Source: Affinirhizobium lemnae
GTDB taxonomy: Bacteria; Pseudomonadota; Alphaproteobacteria; Rhizobiales; Rhizobiaceae
Length of the DNA: 64,000 nucleotides
Assembly (NCBI RefSeq): GCF_022968395.1
Contig: NZ_JALJQZ010000010.1
Location: 62,001 to 126,000 of the forward strand
Direction of reading: 5' to 3'
Part shown: positions 1 to 11,103 of the stretch, one piece after another
How the letters are laid out: every line of letters starts with the position of its first letter
Numbering within the stretch: position 1 is the stretch's first letter
The notes under the pieces: model-generated
What the model saw: only the letters and a program-made list of their open reading frames with translations
Told to the model about the DNA's origin: nothing
The model's database searches: none
Program-made: the position numbers and the translations under genes

Positions 1-1595
1 GCTACATAAAGCGCCTCACGCTCCTCGATCGAGGGCATCAGCTTGTTGGCAAGCGGGTGCTCATCCGCAAAGCGACCCTTGTCGATATCGGAAAGGGCTT
101 CGACAGCGCGGATCAGGTGCTCGTCCACTGTATAATGGTGATACATGCTGAACTGCATCATCGCGACGATCTTGCCGAATTCCGGGATGAAGCGCCCTAG
201 AACACCAGCTTCGTTCATTCGCCTGAGCGTCAAAGCCGGTTCAAGCCGTGATGTGAGGATCGAGAGGAACAGCCGGTTGGCTTCGGCATCCTCACGCAAT
301 TTGTCGTCTATGAGATGCAGGCTGCGTGTAATCGCCTGAAGCGCGTCCGGATGATATTCAAGGCCATGGAGATCGGCCACATGAAACAGGCGGATGATGC
401 TGACCGGATCCCGCTTGAAGACCTCGGGATCTGCCAGTGCGATGCGTCCACGATCTTCAACGAATTCCGAGCTTCCGGGGAGCCTGCGCACGCGACGGCG
501 GAAACGCCCGATCACGCCCGTAATGCCGGGGGCAGGTTTTGCCTGCTCTTCCTCAAGCGCGGCGCAGAGGATGCGCGTCAGATCCCCCACATCCTTGGTG
601 ACAAGGAAGTAGTGCTTCATGAAGCGTTCGACGGCAGAGAGGTTTGGTCTGTTGTTATAACCAAGATTGGCGGCGATTTCGCGCTGGATATCGAAGGAAA
701 GCCGCTCTTCTGCCTTTCCCGTTACGAAATGCATCTGGCAGCGTACGGCCCAGAGGAAATCTTCCGCCTTCTGAAAAAGATGCCATTCTCGGCGAGACAG
801 GACACCAAGCTTCACAAGCTGGGCGGTATCCCGAACACGGTAATGATACTTGGTAATCCAGAAGAGGGTCTGGATATCGCGGAGTCCGCCCTTGCCTTCC
901 TTGACGTTCGGTTCGACGAGATAGCGCGTATCGCCAGCCTTCTGGTGCCGCTGGTCGCGCTCGCCCAGCTTTGCCGCGATGAAGTCTTCGGCGCCGTGAC
1001 TGACGATTTCGCTATCGAAGCGATGCTGCAGTTCATCCGACAGAAGCTTGCGGCCGCAGATGAACCGCATCTCCAGCACTGCGGTGCGGATCGTCATGTC
1101 CTGCTTGGACAATGCGATGCATTCATCGACGGTGCGGGTGGCGTGGCCTACCTTGAAACCGAGATCCCAAAGGACATAGAGCAGGAACTCGATCGCCTTT
1201 CGCATTTCGTCTGTATTCTTGGAAGGCAATAGGAAGAGCAGGTCGATATCAGACCCTGGCGCCAGCGTGCCTCGGCCATATCCGCCGACGGCAGTGACTG
1301 AAACCTGCGCCGCAGCCGCTGGATAAAACTTGGCGGTAACCGTTTCGAAGATGATGGCGATCAACTGATCCTGAACGTAGGAAATACGCTCTGCGCAGTT
1401 CAGGCCGCTGCCATCCTCTGCCAGAAGCTCCCTGGCCCGGTCACGGCTTTCATTGCTCGCCTTGCGAAAAATGGGTAGCAATGCTGCTCGCATTTCCAGG
1501 ATCTTGTCGGCTCCCAGTTCCAGAACCGCTTCGCAGTCCTTTCTCAGTTGAGCCGCATCCAGAAGTCCGGAAAATTCTATCTCGTGTCGTGCCAT
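1..1595 (-). CDS. glnD: PII uridylyltransferase/uridylyl-removing enzyme (N-terminal ~530 residues; runs off left edge)
   Basis: GlnD adds UMP to PII signal proteins (GlnB/GlnK) under nitrogen limitation and removes it when glutamine is high, acting as a cytoplasmic nitrogen sensor. The open frame starts at an ATG read as [10 protein letters not shown] and stays open to the window edge. The nucleotidyltransferase signature [18 protein letters not shown] lies near residues 104-121 with both metal-binding aspartates, and the start of the HD hydrolase domain (YHHYTVDEH) is near residue 480. The C-terminal part, including the expected ACT domains, lies outside the window. Position next to mutS and the malic enzyme matches the order recalled for Sinorhizobium. 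Identity is secure. Confidence 0.95.
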   Translation of the reverse strand, partial: MARHEIEFSGLLDAAQLRKDCEAVLELGADKILEMRAALLPIFRKASNESRDRARELLAEDGSGLNCAERISYVQDQLIAIIFETVTAKFYPAAAAQVSVTAVGGYGRGTLAPGSDIDLLFLLPSKNTDEMRKAIEFLLYVLWDLGFKVGHATRTVDECIALSKQDMTIRTAVLEMRFICGRKLLSDELQHRFDSEIVSHGAEDFIAAKLGERDQRHQKAGDTRYLVEPNVKEGKGGLRDIQTLFWITKYHYRVRDTAQLVKLGVLSRREWHLFQKAEDFLWAVRCQMHFVTGKAEERLSFDIQREIAANLGYNNRPNLSAVERFMKHYFLVTKDVGDLTRILCAALEEEQAKPAPGITGVIGRFRRRVRRLPGSSEFVEDRGRIALADPEVFKRDPVSIIRLFHVADLHGLEYHPDALQAITRSLHLIDDKLREDAEANRLFLSILTSRLEPALTLRRMNEAGVLGRFIPEFGKIVAMMQFSMYHHYTVDEHLIRAVEALSDIDKGRFADEHPLANKLMPSIEEREALYV

Positions 1596-1676
1596 GTTAT
1601 CCCGCCGGGTGCCGCACCCTGCGCTACAGCCTCAATCGCATCGTGTCGATACCGGATTGAGACGTAACGCCTCATT

Positions 1677-1694
1677 GCGGCACAGTGGTGCCGC
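1677..1694. terminator. Short GC hairpin between the AraC-type gene and glnD
   Basis: GCGGCAC and GTGCCGC form a perfect 7-bp stem around the loop AGTG. There is no T-run on either side, so it is at best a weak or Rho-assisted terminator for the upstream minus-strand gene. Confidence 0.35.
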
Positions 1695-1764
1695 AGTGTT
1701 GCCAGAGCGTTTCAGTCCTGCGGATAGATTTCACATCCGGGCCGATTTTCCAATCCTTGGTTTC

Positions 1765-2781
1765 TCATGTCTTACTGATTGACGAAGTACGCAACCTCAA
1801 ACGCCACTCGCTGGGGCTCATTCCCATTACGCGGCGAAACTCGCGATTGAAGTTAGACTTCGTCGCGAAACCGGCATCGAGCATGATCGTCGTCAAAGGC
1901 TGATCTGTTTCTTCCAGCAGACGGCACACTTCGCGTATACGGCGGTTGTTGACGAATTGCGACACGTTGAGACCCGTTGCACGATTGATTGCTGCGGAGA
2001 CATCCCGCGCGGGTGCACCCACCCGGCGCGCCAGCTTGGCAAGGCTCAAATTCTCCCGCCGGTAGAGATCCTTGGTATCCAGAGCCTCCTGGATACGGAT
2101 CAGAAGAGCTTGATCGTCAGCGGAAGGCACCGTCTGTTCGGCTTCCGCTGCGGGCGGTTCACGTCCGAAGATCTGGGGCGCGAATCCGTAGATGGCGACC
2201 GTAACCAGCACGGCAATGTTCATGGCCGTTACGACCGTCGGCACTGCTTCGTTTCCGTAAACAAAAGTGAAGGCCGCAAGGCCTGCATCCGTCAGGCCGA
2301 AGAACAGCAACAACACAGCACAGAGCCGCGCCGCCCGAAGTGCAGGCAGCATTCGAGGCAGAGGCGTTTCTGCGACCGCATCCGGATGATCATACGTGAA
2401 GCGATGAAGCAGAACGCCGTAGGCGATGAATGTCGCCATCAGCAGCAGGTCAGTCAGGAACGGGAAGAAGGCGACCGCCATTGCGACTGCCAGAAAGGGC
2501 AGAACGTGCAGCCACGGCTTTTCCGAACGGATCGCCGCCAGCGAACGGAAAGCAAGGTAAGCGAGCGGCGGCATGGCAGCTGCGGTGGCTGGCTGAACCA
2601 GATGCAGCCACTCTACTCCGTAACCGAAACGAAGGCCGATAATGATGCCTTGCAAGGCATAGGCGATCAGGAAGACCGTGAAATATCGCTTTGAACCCGG
2701 TGTCTCGACGCCTTTAAGATTCCGATACAGCGTGAGTGCAAAGACCAATCCAACGATGAATGGCAGTGGAATGGAAAGCAC
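1765..2781 (-). CDS. AraC-family regulator with N-terminal multi-pass membrane domain
   Basis: A 338-residue protein. Roughly the first 200 residues are a run of hydrophobic segments (for example IPLPFIVGLVFALTLY, then several more, and a last one near IAVLVTVAIYGFAP), giving six or seven predicted membrane spans. The last ~105 residues are an AraC-type double helix-turn-helix; the second helix pair reads TTIMLDAGFATKSNFNREF. This suggests a membrane-embedded sensor fused directly to a DNA-binding domain. The start appears to be a GTG with no strong ribosome-binding site, so the N-terminus is uncertain. The ligand is unknown, and the neighbours (glnD, mutS) give no clue. Confidence 0.8.
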   Translation of the reverse strand: MLSIPLPFIVGLVFALTLYRNLKGVETPGSKRYFTVFLIAYALQGIIIGLRFGYGVEWLHLVQPATAAAMPPLAYLAFRSLAAIRSEKPWLHVLPFLAVAMAVAFFPFLTDLLLMATFIAYGVLLHRFTYDHPDAVAETPLPRMLPALRAARLCAVLLLFFGLTDAGLAAFTFVYGNEAVPTVVTAMNIAVLVTVAIYGFAPQIFGREPPAAEAEQTVPSADDQALLIRIQEALDTKDLYRRENLSLAKLARRVGAPARDVSAAINRATGLNVSQFVNNRRIREVCRLLEETDQPLTTIMLDAGFATKSNFNREFRRVMGMSPSEWRLRLRTSSISKT

Positions 2782-2855
2782 GGCAACGTCTCGGCAATCT
2801 CTTTGAACCGGGGTGGCCTTATCATGAATTGCGAACCGCCGTCACGACACCTGCG

Positions 2856-5582
2856 TCATGCTCCCAACTGTTTTCGCAGCGCATAAAGCGCATCCAGCGC
2901 CTCGCGCGGTGTCATCTCATCCGGGTTGATAGCCTTCAGCGCTTCTTCCACCTTTGAGGGACCGCGCTTTTCCTGCTCCTTGCGCACCGCCACCTGAAAC
3001 AGCGGCAAATCATCGATCAACTGGCTTGCCGGGTTCTTGCGATCGGCATCCTCAAGCTTGTTAAGCACATCACGGGCACGGGCAACCACCGCATCGGGCA
3101 GGCCGGCCAGTTTCGCCACTTGAATACCATAGGATCGATCCGCCGCTCCCGGGCCCACCTCGTGCAGGAAGATGACATCGCCATCCCACTCCTTCACCTT
3201 CATGGTAGCATTGGACAAGCGGTTCAGCTTTTCCGAGAGCACCGTCAACTCATGGAAATGCGTCGCAAACAGGCCGCGGCAGCGGTTTGCCTCATGTAGA
3301 TGTTCCACCGCTGCCCAGGCGATGGAGAGACCATCGAACGTGGCCGTACCGCGCCCGATCTCATCGAGAATAACCAGCGAACGATCGGTTGCCTGATTGA
3401 GGATGGCAGCCGTTTCCACCATTTCCACCATGAAGGTGGAGCGTCCGCGAGCCAGATCGTCAGACGCGCCGACGCGAGAGAACAGCCTGTCCACGACACC
3501 GATCTGAGCCTTGGTGGCGGGAACGAAGGAACCCATCTGCGCGAGAATGGCGATGACAGCGTTCTGGCGCAGGAAGGTCGATTTGCCGCCCATGTTCGGT
3601 CCGGTAAGCAACCAGAGCGCACCGAAGCCGCCCGCCTTCTGCGGCGAAAGATTGCAATCATTGGCGATGAACGATCCGGACGACTGACGGCGCAAAGCCT
3701 GTTCCACAACCGGATGACGCCCGCCTTCGATGCAGAACTGACGGGAAGCATCGACCTCCGGCCTGCAATAATTCCATTCCTCGGCCAGCAGCCCAAGAGC
3801 TGCCGCGACATCGATCACCGAGAGTGCGCGGGCACCTGCCTTGATGACTTCGGCGTGGGCAAGCACCATACCCGTCAGGCGGTCGAAGGCTTCCAGCTCT
3901 ATGGTCAGCGCCCGATCGGCCGCATTGGCGATGCGGCTTTCCAGATCGGCCAATTCCGTTGTGGTAAACCGCATGGCATTGGCCATGGTCTGGCGATGAA
4001 TGAAACGAGCCTTGGCTTCCGGCGTATCGGTCATCGGTCCGGCATTGCCCGCCGTGACTTCAATGAAATAGCCAAGCACATTGTTGTGCTTGATCTTCAG
4101 CGACTTGATGCCGGTTTCTTCCGCGTAATGTAGTTGCAGCCCCGCAATGACGCGACGCGACTGGTCGCGCAGCGCCCTCACCTCATCCAGCTCACCATGC
4201 GCACCGTCGCGCACAAACCCGCCGTCGCGCTTCAGAAGAGGCAGGTCGTCGCCAAGAACACGATCCATTTCGTCCTCGACGAAGCGAGGAAGTGCTGAAA
4301 GATCCTTCAATGCAGCAGACAGCTCTTCGGGCAACAATGCTCGCCCGAGAAAATCTGCGACCTGACGGGCCGCTGCCAGCCCTTGCCGGATAGCACCCAG
4401 ATCTCGTGGCCCGCCACGATCCAGCGCAAGGCGGGACAGGGCACGCGGCATATCCGGAACATGCTTGAGCGAGGTGCGAAGATCGCCACAGAGAGATGGC
4501 TCACCGATCAAAAAAGCGACGCTATCGAGGCGCCGGTTGATCTCGTCCGGGTCGGTCAGCGGCGACATCAAACGCTCCGCCAGAAGCCGCGCACCGCCGC
4601 CGGTCACCGTGCGGTCTATGGCTTTCAGAAGCGAACCGTCGCGGTCTCCTGCCAAGGTGCGGGTGAGCTCCAGATTGGCGCGCGTGGCTGGATCGATGAA
4701 CAGTGTGGACGCGCCACTTTCCCGCTCCGGCGGGTTGAGCGGCGGACGCTCCGCGATCTGTGTCTTCTCCACATAGGCCACAGCGGCGGCAGCAGCAGCG
4801 AGTTCAGCCCGCGAAAATGCGCCGAAACCATCCAGTGTGCCGACACCGAAATAGCGCGTAATGCGCCCTTCTGCAGTGGCGCTATCAAAGAGAACAGCTG
4901 GTTGAGGCACGGCGACCCGGCCTAACACATCAAATGTTGGCTTCAGTTCCTCATCGTGGAATACGCTATCGGCGATAATCAGTTCCCGCGGTTCGATGCG
5001 CAAAATGTCTGCCAGAAGCCTGAGCTGCGTCGTTTCCGCCAATCGGAATACGCCGGTGGAGATATCGATCCAGGCAAGCGCCAGTTGCGGCTCAGAACCG
5101 CCCTTGATGCGGGCAAGCGCCATCAGATAATTGGATTCAGAAGGAGAAAGCAGCTTGTCCTCGGTCAAAGTACCGGGAGTGACCAGACGCACCACATCAC
5201 GCTTGACGACAGACTTCGAGCCTCGCTTTTTTGCCTCTGCCGGGTCTTCCACCTGCTCGCAGACAGCGACACGAAATCCAAGCGAGATCAGCTTCTGCAG
5301 GTAATCGTCTGCTGCATGGATGGGCACGCCACACATGGGGATATCCTGCCCCAGATGCTGGCCGCGCTTCGTCAGGGTAATTCCAAGCGCGCGGGATGCC
5401 TCGACCGCGTCTTCGAAAAACAGCTCGTAGAAATCGCCCATGCGGTAAAACAGCAGCGAATCCGGGTTGTTCGCCTTGATCTCGATATACTGTTCCATCA
5501 TCGGCGTTGCCGAAGCACGGCTCTCGGGCGAGGCCAGTTCCGCTGTGTTCAACACGTCTGAGGTAAAGCTAAGCAAGATCAT
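2856..5582 (-). CDS. mutS: DNA mismatch repair protein MutS
   Basis: MutS recognises base mismatches and small loops in newly replicated DNA and recruits MutL, using ATP. The 908 residues are a full-length family member: the mismatch-binding domain begins at [29 protein letters not shown] (read in two overlapping parts, residues ~27-56) with the Phe-X-Glu mismatch-contact motif; the Walker A motif is [13 protein letters not shown] and the Walker B/signature region is [19 protein letters not shown]. About 26 residues precede the conserved core, usual for rhizobial homologues. It is divergent from the malic enzyme gene, with 112 bp between. Confidence 0.97.
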   Translation of the reverse strand: MILLSFTSDVLNTAELASPESRASATPMMEQYIEIKANNPDSLLFYRMGDFYELFFEDAVEASRALGITLTKRGQHLGQDIPMCGVPIHAADDYLQKLISLGFRVAVCEQVEDPAEAKKRGSKSVVKRDVVRLVTPGTLTEDKLLSPSESNYLMALARIKGGSEPQLALAWIDISTGVFRLAETTQLRLLADILRIEPRELIIADSVFHDEELKPTFDVLGRVAVPQPAVLFDSATAEGRITRYFGVGTLDGFGAFSRAELAAAAAAVAYVEKTQIAERPPLNPPERESGASTLFIDPATRANLELTRTLAGDRDGSLLKAIDRTVTGGGARLLAERLMSPLTDPDEINRRLDSVAFLIGEPSLCGDLRTSLKHVPDMPRALSRLALDRGGPRDLGAIRQGLAAARQVADFLGRALLPEELSAALKDLSALPRFVEDEMDRVLGDDLPLLKRDGGFVRDGAHGELDEVRALRDQSRRVIAGLQLHYAEETGIKSLKIKHNNVLGYFIEVTAGNAGPMTDTPEAKARFIHRQTMANAMRFTTTELADLESRIANAADRALTIELEAFDRLTGMVLAHAEVIKAGARALSVIDVAAALGLLAEEWNYCRPEVDASRQFCIEGGRHPVVEQALRRQSSGSFIANDCNLSPQKAGGFGALWLLTGPNMGGKSTFLRQNAVIAILAQMGSFVPATKAQIGVVDRLFSRVGASDDLARGRSTFMVEMVETAAILNQATDRSLVILDEIGRGTATFDGLSIAWAAVEHLHEANRCRGLFATHFHELTVLSEKLNRLSNATMKVKEWDGDVIFLHEVGPGAADRSYGIQVAKLAGLPDAVVARARDVLNKLEDADRKNPASQLIDDLPLFQVAVRKEQEKRGPSKVEEALKAINPDEMTPREALDALYALRKQLGA

Positions 5583-5694
5583 CCAGCCATTTTTTGTTGC
5601 GCAGGCTAATCCGTAACTCTATCGATTATGACCCCGGGAACACAATATCGCGCATCCGAAACAGAACGGATGCCCACAGGATGCTGGAGGAAAC

Positions 5695-7995
5695 ATGGCG
5701 CCCAAGGAAAATCATCCCAAGAATGGTGGGAAACGCTCTCGCCCGAGCGTGACCGAAAAGGAAGCGCTTGATTTTCACTCGGAAGGGCGCCCTGGCAAAC
5801 TCGAGATCGTTCCGACAAAGCCGATGGCAACGCAGCGCGATCTGTCGCTCGCCTACTCACCGGGGGTGGCGGTTCCGGTCAAGGCCATCGCTGCCGATCC
5901 GGCAGCGGCCTACGACTACACCACGCGCGGCAACATGGTGGCCGTGATCTCCAACGGCACGGCAATCCTCGGCCTTGGCAATCTGGGTGCATTGGCCTCG
6001 AAGCCGGTGATGGAGGGCAAATCCGTTCTCTTCAAGCGCTTCGCCGATGTCGATTCTATCGACCTGGAAGTCGACACGGAAAATGTCGATGAGTTCATCA
6101 ACTGCGTTCGCTATCTCGGCCCCTCGTTCGGCGGCATCAATCTTGAGGATATCAAGGCGCCGGAATGCTTTATCATCGAGAGCCGACTGCGCGAGCTCAT
6201 GGATATTCCGGTTTTCCACGACGATCAGCACGGCACGGCCATCATCGCCGCCGCGGGCCTGATCAACGCGCTGGAACTGACGGGGCGCGACCTGAAGACC
6301 ACAAAGCTTGTCTGCAACGGCGCGGGTGCAGCGGCAATCGCCTGCATCGAACTCATCAAGTCCATGGGCTTCAATCCGGAGAACATCATTCTCTGCGATA
6401 CCAAGGGCGTGATCTATCAGGGTCGCACCGAAGGCATGAACCAATGGAAGAGCGCACATGCGGTGAAAACCGACCGGCGCACGCTGGAAGAAGCCATGAA
6501 AGGCGCAGACGTCGTATTCGGTCTGTCCCAGAAGGGTGCCTTCACCGAAGAAATGATCCGTTCCATGGCGGAGCGGCCCATTATCTTCGCCATGGCAAAC
6601 CCGGATCCGGAGATCACGCCGGAAGAGGTGGCCCGTATTCGCGATGACGCCATCATGGCGACAGGTCGATCGGATTATCCGAACCAGGTCAACAACGTCC
6701 TCGGCTTCCCTTACATTTTCCGCGGAGCGCTGGATGTTCGCGCGCGCCAGATCAACGATGCGATGAAGATCGCGGCGGCGGAAGCGCTTGCAAGCCTAGC
6801 CCGCGAAGACGTGCCGGACGATGTGGCTGCGGCCTATCAGGGCATTCGTCCGCGCTTCGGGCCACAATACATCATTCCGGTTCCCTTCGATCCACGCCTC
6901 ATCTCGGCCATTCCGGTAGCTGTTGCCAAGGCTGCAATCGAGAGCGGTGCCGCACGGCGGGTGATCGGGGATCTCGATGCCTATGGCCGCGAGCTTTCAG
7001 CCCGCCGCGACCCGATTGCCGCAACGACCCAGAACATCTACGCGCAGGTGCGTCGTAGCCCCAAACGGGTTGTCTTCGCAGAAGCGGAAGAAGAACAGGT
7101 CATGCGTGCTGCCGTCTCCTTCATCAATCAGGGCCTTGGCACCGCAATTCTGCTGGGCCGCGACGATGTGATCCGCTCGACGGCGGAGCGGGCCGGCATT
7201 GAGCTTGACCGACCGGGGATCGAAATCGTCAACGCTCGTATCTCCAACCGCGTGGAAGCCTATATCGATTACCTTTACGCCCGACTTCAGCGCGAAGGCT
7301 ATCTACAGCGTGATGTTCAGCGCCTGATCCACAACGACCGCAACCACTTCGCAGCCTGCATGGTGGCGCTCGGTGATGCAGATGCCATGGTGACGGGAAC
7401 GACGCGAAACTACGCGACGGCGCTTTCCGATATTCGGCGCTGCATCGATCCGAAGCCGGGTCATAAGGTGATTGGCGTATCGATCGTGGTTTCGCGCGGG
7501 CGAACAGTGTTCGTGGCCGACACCGCTGTTCACGACATGCCAAGCGCGCAGGATCTTGCGGATGTTGCCTGCGAGGCAGCACGTCTGGCACGCCGCATGG
7601 GTTACGAGCCACGTATTGCGATGCTTGCCTATTCCACCTTCGGACAACCAAGGGGAGAAAGATCCGAACGCGTGCGTGAGGCAGTTGCAATTCTCGATCA
7701 GCGGCGTGTCAATTTCGAATATGATGGCGAAATGGCTGCGGATGTTGCACTGAACGCGGCCCGCATGGAGCAATATCCGTTCAACCGGCTATCCGGCACC
7801 GCCAACGTTCTGGTCATGCCCGCCATTCATTCGGCATCCATATCCACACGCATGCTGGAAGAACTGGGCGGCTCGACGCTGATTGGTCCGCTGCTGGTCG
7901 GCCTCGATAAATCGGTGCAGATCACATCCATGGGGGCGAAGGATGCCGATATCGTCAACATGGCAGCCATCGCGGCTTATAACGCGGGAAGCTGA
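5695..7995 (+). CDS. tme: NADP-dependent malic enzyme with C-terminal phosphotransacetylase-like domain
   Basis: Malic enzyme oxidatively decarboxylates malate to pyruvate, feeding acetyl-CoA or NADPH pools during growth on C4-dicarboxylates. The 766 residues contain the malic enzyme half (malate-binding [11 protein letters not shown], metal-site FHDDQHGTA, and a nucleotide-binding fold near [15 protein letters not shown]), then from about residue 430 a phosphate acetyltransferase-like region ([16 protein letters not shown]) typical of large rhizobial malic enzymes. A strong ribosome-binding site (GGAGGAAAC) precedes the ATG. NADP rather than NAD specificity, and hence tme rather than dme, is inferred from the mutS-olsB neighbourhood recalled from S. 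meliloti, not from the sequence. Confidence 0.9.
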   Translation: MAPKENHPKNGGKRSRPSVTEKEALDFHSEGRPGKLEIVPTKPMATQRDLSLAYSPGVAVPVKAIAADPAAAYDYTTRGNMVAVISNGTAILGLGNLGALASKPVMEGKSVLFKRFADVDSIDLEVDTENVDEFINCVRYLGPSFGGINLEDIKAPECFIIESRLRELMDIPVFHDDQHGTAIIAAAGLINALELTGRDLKTTKLVCNGAGAAAIACIELIKSMGFNPENIILCDTKGVIYQGRTEGMNQWKSAHAVKTDRRTLEEAMKGADVVFGLSQKGAFTEEMIRSMAERPIIFAMANPDPEITPEEVARIRDDAIMATGRSDYPNQVNNVLGFPYIFRGALDVRARQINDAMKIAAAEALASLAREDVPDDVAAAYQGIRPRFGPQYIIPVPFDPRLISAIPVAVAKAAIESGAARRVIGDLDAYGRELSARRDPIAATTQNIYAQVRRSPKRVVFAEAEEEQVMRAAVSFINQGLGTAILLGRDDVIRSTAERAGIELDRPGIEIVNARISNRVEAYIDYLYARLQREGYLQRDVQRLIHNDRNHFAACMVALGDADAMVTGTTRNYATALSDIRRCIDPKPGHKVIGVSIVVSRGRTVFVADTAVHDMPSAQDLADVACEAARLARRMGYEPRIAMLAYSTFGQPRGERSERVREAVAILDQRRVNFEYDGEMAADVALNAARMEQYPFNRLSGTANVLVMPAIHSASISTRMLEELGGSTLIGPLLVGLDKSVQITSMGAKDADIVNMAAIAAYNAGS

Positions 7996-8004
7996 ACGGA
8001 TAAA

Positions 8005-8037
8005 CCCGGCGGAGTTGATCCCGCCGGGCTTTTTTTC
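8005..8037 (+). terminator. Rho-independent terminator of the malic enzyme gene
   Basis: CCCGGCGG pairs perfectly with CCGCCGGG across an 8-nt loop and is followed by CT and a run of Ts. It lies 10 bp after the malic enzyme stop codon and separates it from the convergent olsB. Confidence 0.9.
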
Positions 8038-8053
8038 CTCAAATATAGAGAGT

Positions 8054-8926
8054 TCATCCACCAAAGCGGCCAGCGTCAGCACCATAGTAATTGATGTAGC
8101 GGCCGGAGATCGATTCGATCGGCAGTACGATCAGTACATCCGTCGTGTTGAAGGCTTTGTCGACAACAGCGCCATTGCCGACCATGGCACCCAATCTCAG
8201 ATAGCCCTTGATCAATGGCGGCATGGACATCAGCGCATGCTTGGCGTTGATTGCTTCCTGCGGCATCAAATCCATGGTGTTGAACAGTTCTTCAAGGGCG
8301 GACACTGCCCACTCGCCTTTGGCGCCCACAGAATGATGCAGAAATGAAAGGGCCAATGCATGGCTTTCCGGGCTGGTACCAGGGAAGGATGCGCAGCCGA
8401 ACATCGCATGGATGCCGTGTCGCAGAGCGTAGGCCCAATTGCCCTGCCAGAGAAGTTCCACTGTACGCTTGGTGCGGTAATGCGGCAAAACGCAAGAGCG
8501 ACCGAGCTCCATGAACTTCTTGGTCGGGTGACGTGCGAGAAGCGGGGCGATGTCATATTCGCTCGCAGAATAAAAGCCCCCATTGGCGAGGGCGACCTCC
8601 TGCCGCAGAAGACGATAGGTACCAACGATCTGTTCCTCCGGCTCGCCGGTCAGGGCCGTATCAACGACGAGAAGATGATCACAAAAATCATCGTAGACAT
8701 CGAAGTCACGCTTGCGCTTCATCGCCTCAGGCGCAAGCGTCGCGCCCATTTCTTCGACAAAAACCCTGTAGCGGATAGATTGTGCCGCCTGGATTTCCTG
8801 AGAATTCCGCGCAAGCCGTGTTTCCATACTGCCAATGCGGCCAAACACATCGGCAGGCAACAGAGATGTTGCAGGCTTCATAACCGTTGCAGATGCGACT
8901 TCACGATTGAGCAGATCGATACTCAT
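8054..8926 (-). CDS. olsB: L-ornithine N-alpha-acyltransferase (ornithine lipid synthesis)
   Basis: OlsB transfers a 3-hydroxyacyl group from acyl-ACP to the alpha-amino group of ornithine, making lyso-ornithine lipid, the first step to the phosphorus-free membrane lipids of rhizobia. The 290-residue protein has the GNAT-like OlsB core: AAQSIRYRVFVEEMGA, IVGTYRLLR, and FMELGRSCVLPHYRTKRTVELLW. The ATG read as MSIDLLNREV has a good AGGA site; the reading frame is open nine codons further upstream, but without better support. Convergent with the malic enzyme gene across a terminator. The placement beside the malic enzyme is as I recall it in S. meliloti. Confidence 0.9.
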   Translation of the reverse strand: MSIDLLNREVASATVMKPATSLLPADVFGRIGSMETRLARNSQEIQAAQSIRYRVFVEEMGATLAPEAMKRKRDFDVYDDFCDHLLVVDTALTGEPEEQIVGTYRLLRQEVALANGGFYSASEYDIAPLLARHPTKKFMELGRSCVLPHYRTKRTVELLWQGNWAYALRHGIHAMFGCASFPGTSPESHALALSFLHHSVGAKGEWAVSALEELFNTMDLMPQEAINAKHALMSMPPLIKGYLRLGAMVGNGAVVDKAFNTTDVLIVLPIESISGRYINYYGADAGRFGG

Positions 8927-9045
8927 ATTTCCTGTTCCAGCAGCTGGCGCCAATCCCTAATTTCCATAAAGCACCCTTCTGCGACAGGAAAGTGACATGG
9001 CCGTGGATCGCAACGCCCGGCAACGAGCAGTGACAGGGGGCCTGA

Positions 9046-11043
9046 TCAGGCAGGTTTACGCCCGGCACTCTGGAGTACCGAATCAATTTCCGCCAGAAGC
9101 TGCCGTGGATCGATGGGCTTTTGAAGAATGCATTTGGCGCCGCTGGCCAGAACGCGCTCACGGATTTGCGGATCCGTTTCACCCGACAGGACCAGCACGG
9201 GAGCATGCTCGCCGGGCGCTCCGGCGCGCTCACCAAGCAAGGGCAGAACATCGGCAAGATCCCCGCCCGGCATATGCAAATCGGAAATGATGAGGTCGGT
9301 GTGCCTGTCCGCAAGAGCGGCCTGATGCAGACCCTCCAGATCTGTGACCTGGTGAACGATGCAGCCCGCCTTGCGTAGGATGGCACCTACCATCATGGCG
9401 GACACCGGGTCATCCTCCGCAAGCAGCACGGATAGTCCGATTTCCGAACGCGTGCTTTCCGCAGATGGAACCACTTCGGCACTCATCCGTCCAGCCATAC
9501 CGCCGAGACGACCGCGAAGAACATCCACCAGCGACTGTTCCCGCAACGGGCGGATAAGCCAGGCATCATAAGCATCCCAACGCTGACTGCTGCGTTCCTC
9601 CGGGCTGACGAGAAGGATACGACGGATTCTTTGGGCAACGGGGCCGAGAAGGTCGACACCCAGCACGCGATGATCAACAATCATGTCGGTGAAGGCGAGG
9701 TTCTTACTCGTCAGATTGGCAATTGTCCATTCCGCTTCTTCGGCGGATGCTGCATGTCGGCATCGACCGCCAAGGGTCTCAATAGTCGAAATGATTGCCT
9801 GAGCTGCCGGACCGTCCGGTGCCAAAAGCAGCACGTGCGATGATCGGAGCAACAACATCCGATCATTACCACCGGCATTCATGTCCGCTGATATGGCAGG
9901 CAGCTCGATCGTGAAGGTCGTACCGACACCCTCTTCACTCTCGACCGAAAGCTTTCCTCCGAATTCACGCAGGATGCGCGATGAGATCGACAGGCCGAGA
10001 CCGGTGCCGCCGCTTCGCTCGGCGGCCGTTCCCACCTGCCCGAATTCCTCGAAAATTCTCTCCCGTGCTTCGGCAGACATGCCGGGGCCGGTGTCTGCAA
10101 CGGTGATCACCATTGCACGTCCATTCAGACGGACACAGACGAGAACACCGCCGACCTTCGTGAATTTGACCGCGTTGCCGATGACATTGAATAGAACCTG
10201 ACGCAGACGAGCCGGATCGAAATCCATGAGGTTCGGCACATCGAAAGCGACGGTGGCACCCAGTTCGATACCTTTTTGATGAGCGCGCGGCGCAAGCATT
10301 TCCACCACGCTTTCCAAAAGCTGTCGAATATTTTCAGCTCGGCTGTTCAAGCGAAAACGACCGGCCTCTATCGTGGAAAAGTCGAGAAGATCGTCAACCA
10401 GTTGAGCAAGGGCAGAACCGGCCTGGGAGATGCCAACGATATAGTTTCTCTGTTCCGGAGTGAGCCCTGTCTGTTGGAGCAGGTGGCTCATACCGAGAAT
10501 ACCATTCAAGGGCGTCCGCAATTCGTGAACAACGGTCGCCAGTTGCCGACTTTTCGCACGGCTTGCTTCTTCCGCATGAAGACGCGCCTCTTCGCGGGCA
10601 TGTTCAAGGCGGCGATCCTCTGTCACATCGCGCGCGGTTCCGAACACAAGATAATCCCCGCTTATGGAATCGCGTACAACCACATCCTGCCAGCTCAAAA
10701 CGCGTGCTTCGTGCTGTATGGACATCTCGATATCGCGTGGCGACGCTAGAGGCTGCTCGGACAGTGGCAAGCCCAGATCTTCAAGCGTACGACCTTCCGG
10801 CGATTCGGTACCGATAATCTTCTGAAACGTCCTGTTCACAGCAAGTACCACACCGTCGATGCTGCGAACCACTGCCAGCGAAGACAGAATGTCCTGGCTT
10901 TCGAGAAAGGCGCGTGGACCGGCATCCACGATTTCCTGATCGGCCTGTTGCGCTGCCTTCGACAACAGGCCACCCTCCCCAGCCGGCTTTACCCTGCTGA
11001 AGGTAGATCGCAGTCTCTCATGAAGGTCGGCGAGGTTGCGCAT
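9046..11043 (-). CDS. Hybrid sensor histidine kinase (PAS-HisKA-HATPase-receiver)
   Basis: A 665-residue cytoplasmic hybrid kinase without evident membrane spans. In order: a PAS-like region (about residues 45-145), the dimerisation/phosphoacceptor helix with H-box VVHELRTPLNGILG (His near 173), an ATPase domain with N-box NVIGNAVKFT and G-boxes DTGPGMS and GGTGLGLSIS, a degenerate receiver-like middle part (about 400-520), and a C-terminal receiver with LLAEDDPVSAMM, phosphoacceptor Asp in IISDLHMPG (near 588) and the conserved Lys in ILQKP. I chose the ATG read as MRNLADLHER because AAGG sits properly upstream; a GTG three codons earlier is possible. No partner output regulator lies next to it. 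It lies 51-60 bp downstream of lspA, possibly in one transcript. Confidence 0.85.
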   Translation of the reverse strand: MRNLADLHERLRSTFSRVKPAGEGGLLSKAAQQADQEIVDAGPRAFLESQDILSSLAVVRSIDGVVLAVNRTFQKIIGTESPEGRTLEDLGLPLSEQPLASPRDIEMSIQHEARVLSWQDVVVRDSISGDYLVFGTARDVTEDRRLEHAREEARLHAEEASRAKSRQLATVVHELRTPLNGILGMSHLLQQTGLTPEQRNYIVGISQAGSALAQLVDDLLDFSTIEAGRFRLNSRAENIRQLLESVVEMLAPRAHQKGIELGATVAFDVPNLMDFDPARLRQVLFNVIGNAVKFTKVGGVLVCVRLNGRAMVITVADTGPGMSAEARERIFEEFGQVGTAAERSGGTGLGLSISSRILREFGGKLSVESEEGVGTTFTIELPAISADMNAGGNDRMLLLRSSHVLLLAPDGPAAQAIISTIETLGGRCRHAASAEEAEWTIANLTSKNLAFTDMIVDHRVLGVDLLGPVAQRIRRILLVSPEERSSQRWDAYDAWLIRPLREQSLVDVLRGRLGGMAGRMSAEVVPSAESTRSEIGLSVLLAEDDPVSAMMVGAILRKAGCIVHQVTDLEGLHQAALADRHTDLIISDLHMPGGDLADVLPLLGERAGAPGEHAPVLVLSGETDPQIRERVLASGAKCILQKPIDPRQLLAEIDSVLQSAGRKPA

Positions 11044-11103
11044 TGATGGCACCTTATCACGCGATTACTTCCGATAGATTTACGACTCCAAGGATAAAAC
11101 CGC

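Noticed and set aside
315-1232. 305-codon open frame on the plus strand
   Set aside because: It is antisense to glnD, whose minus-strand translation shows clear nucleotidyltransferase motifs; the plus-strand product has no recognisable family and no ribosome-binding site.
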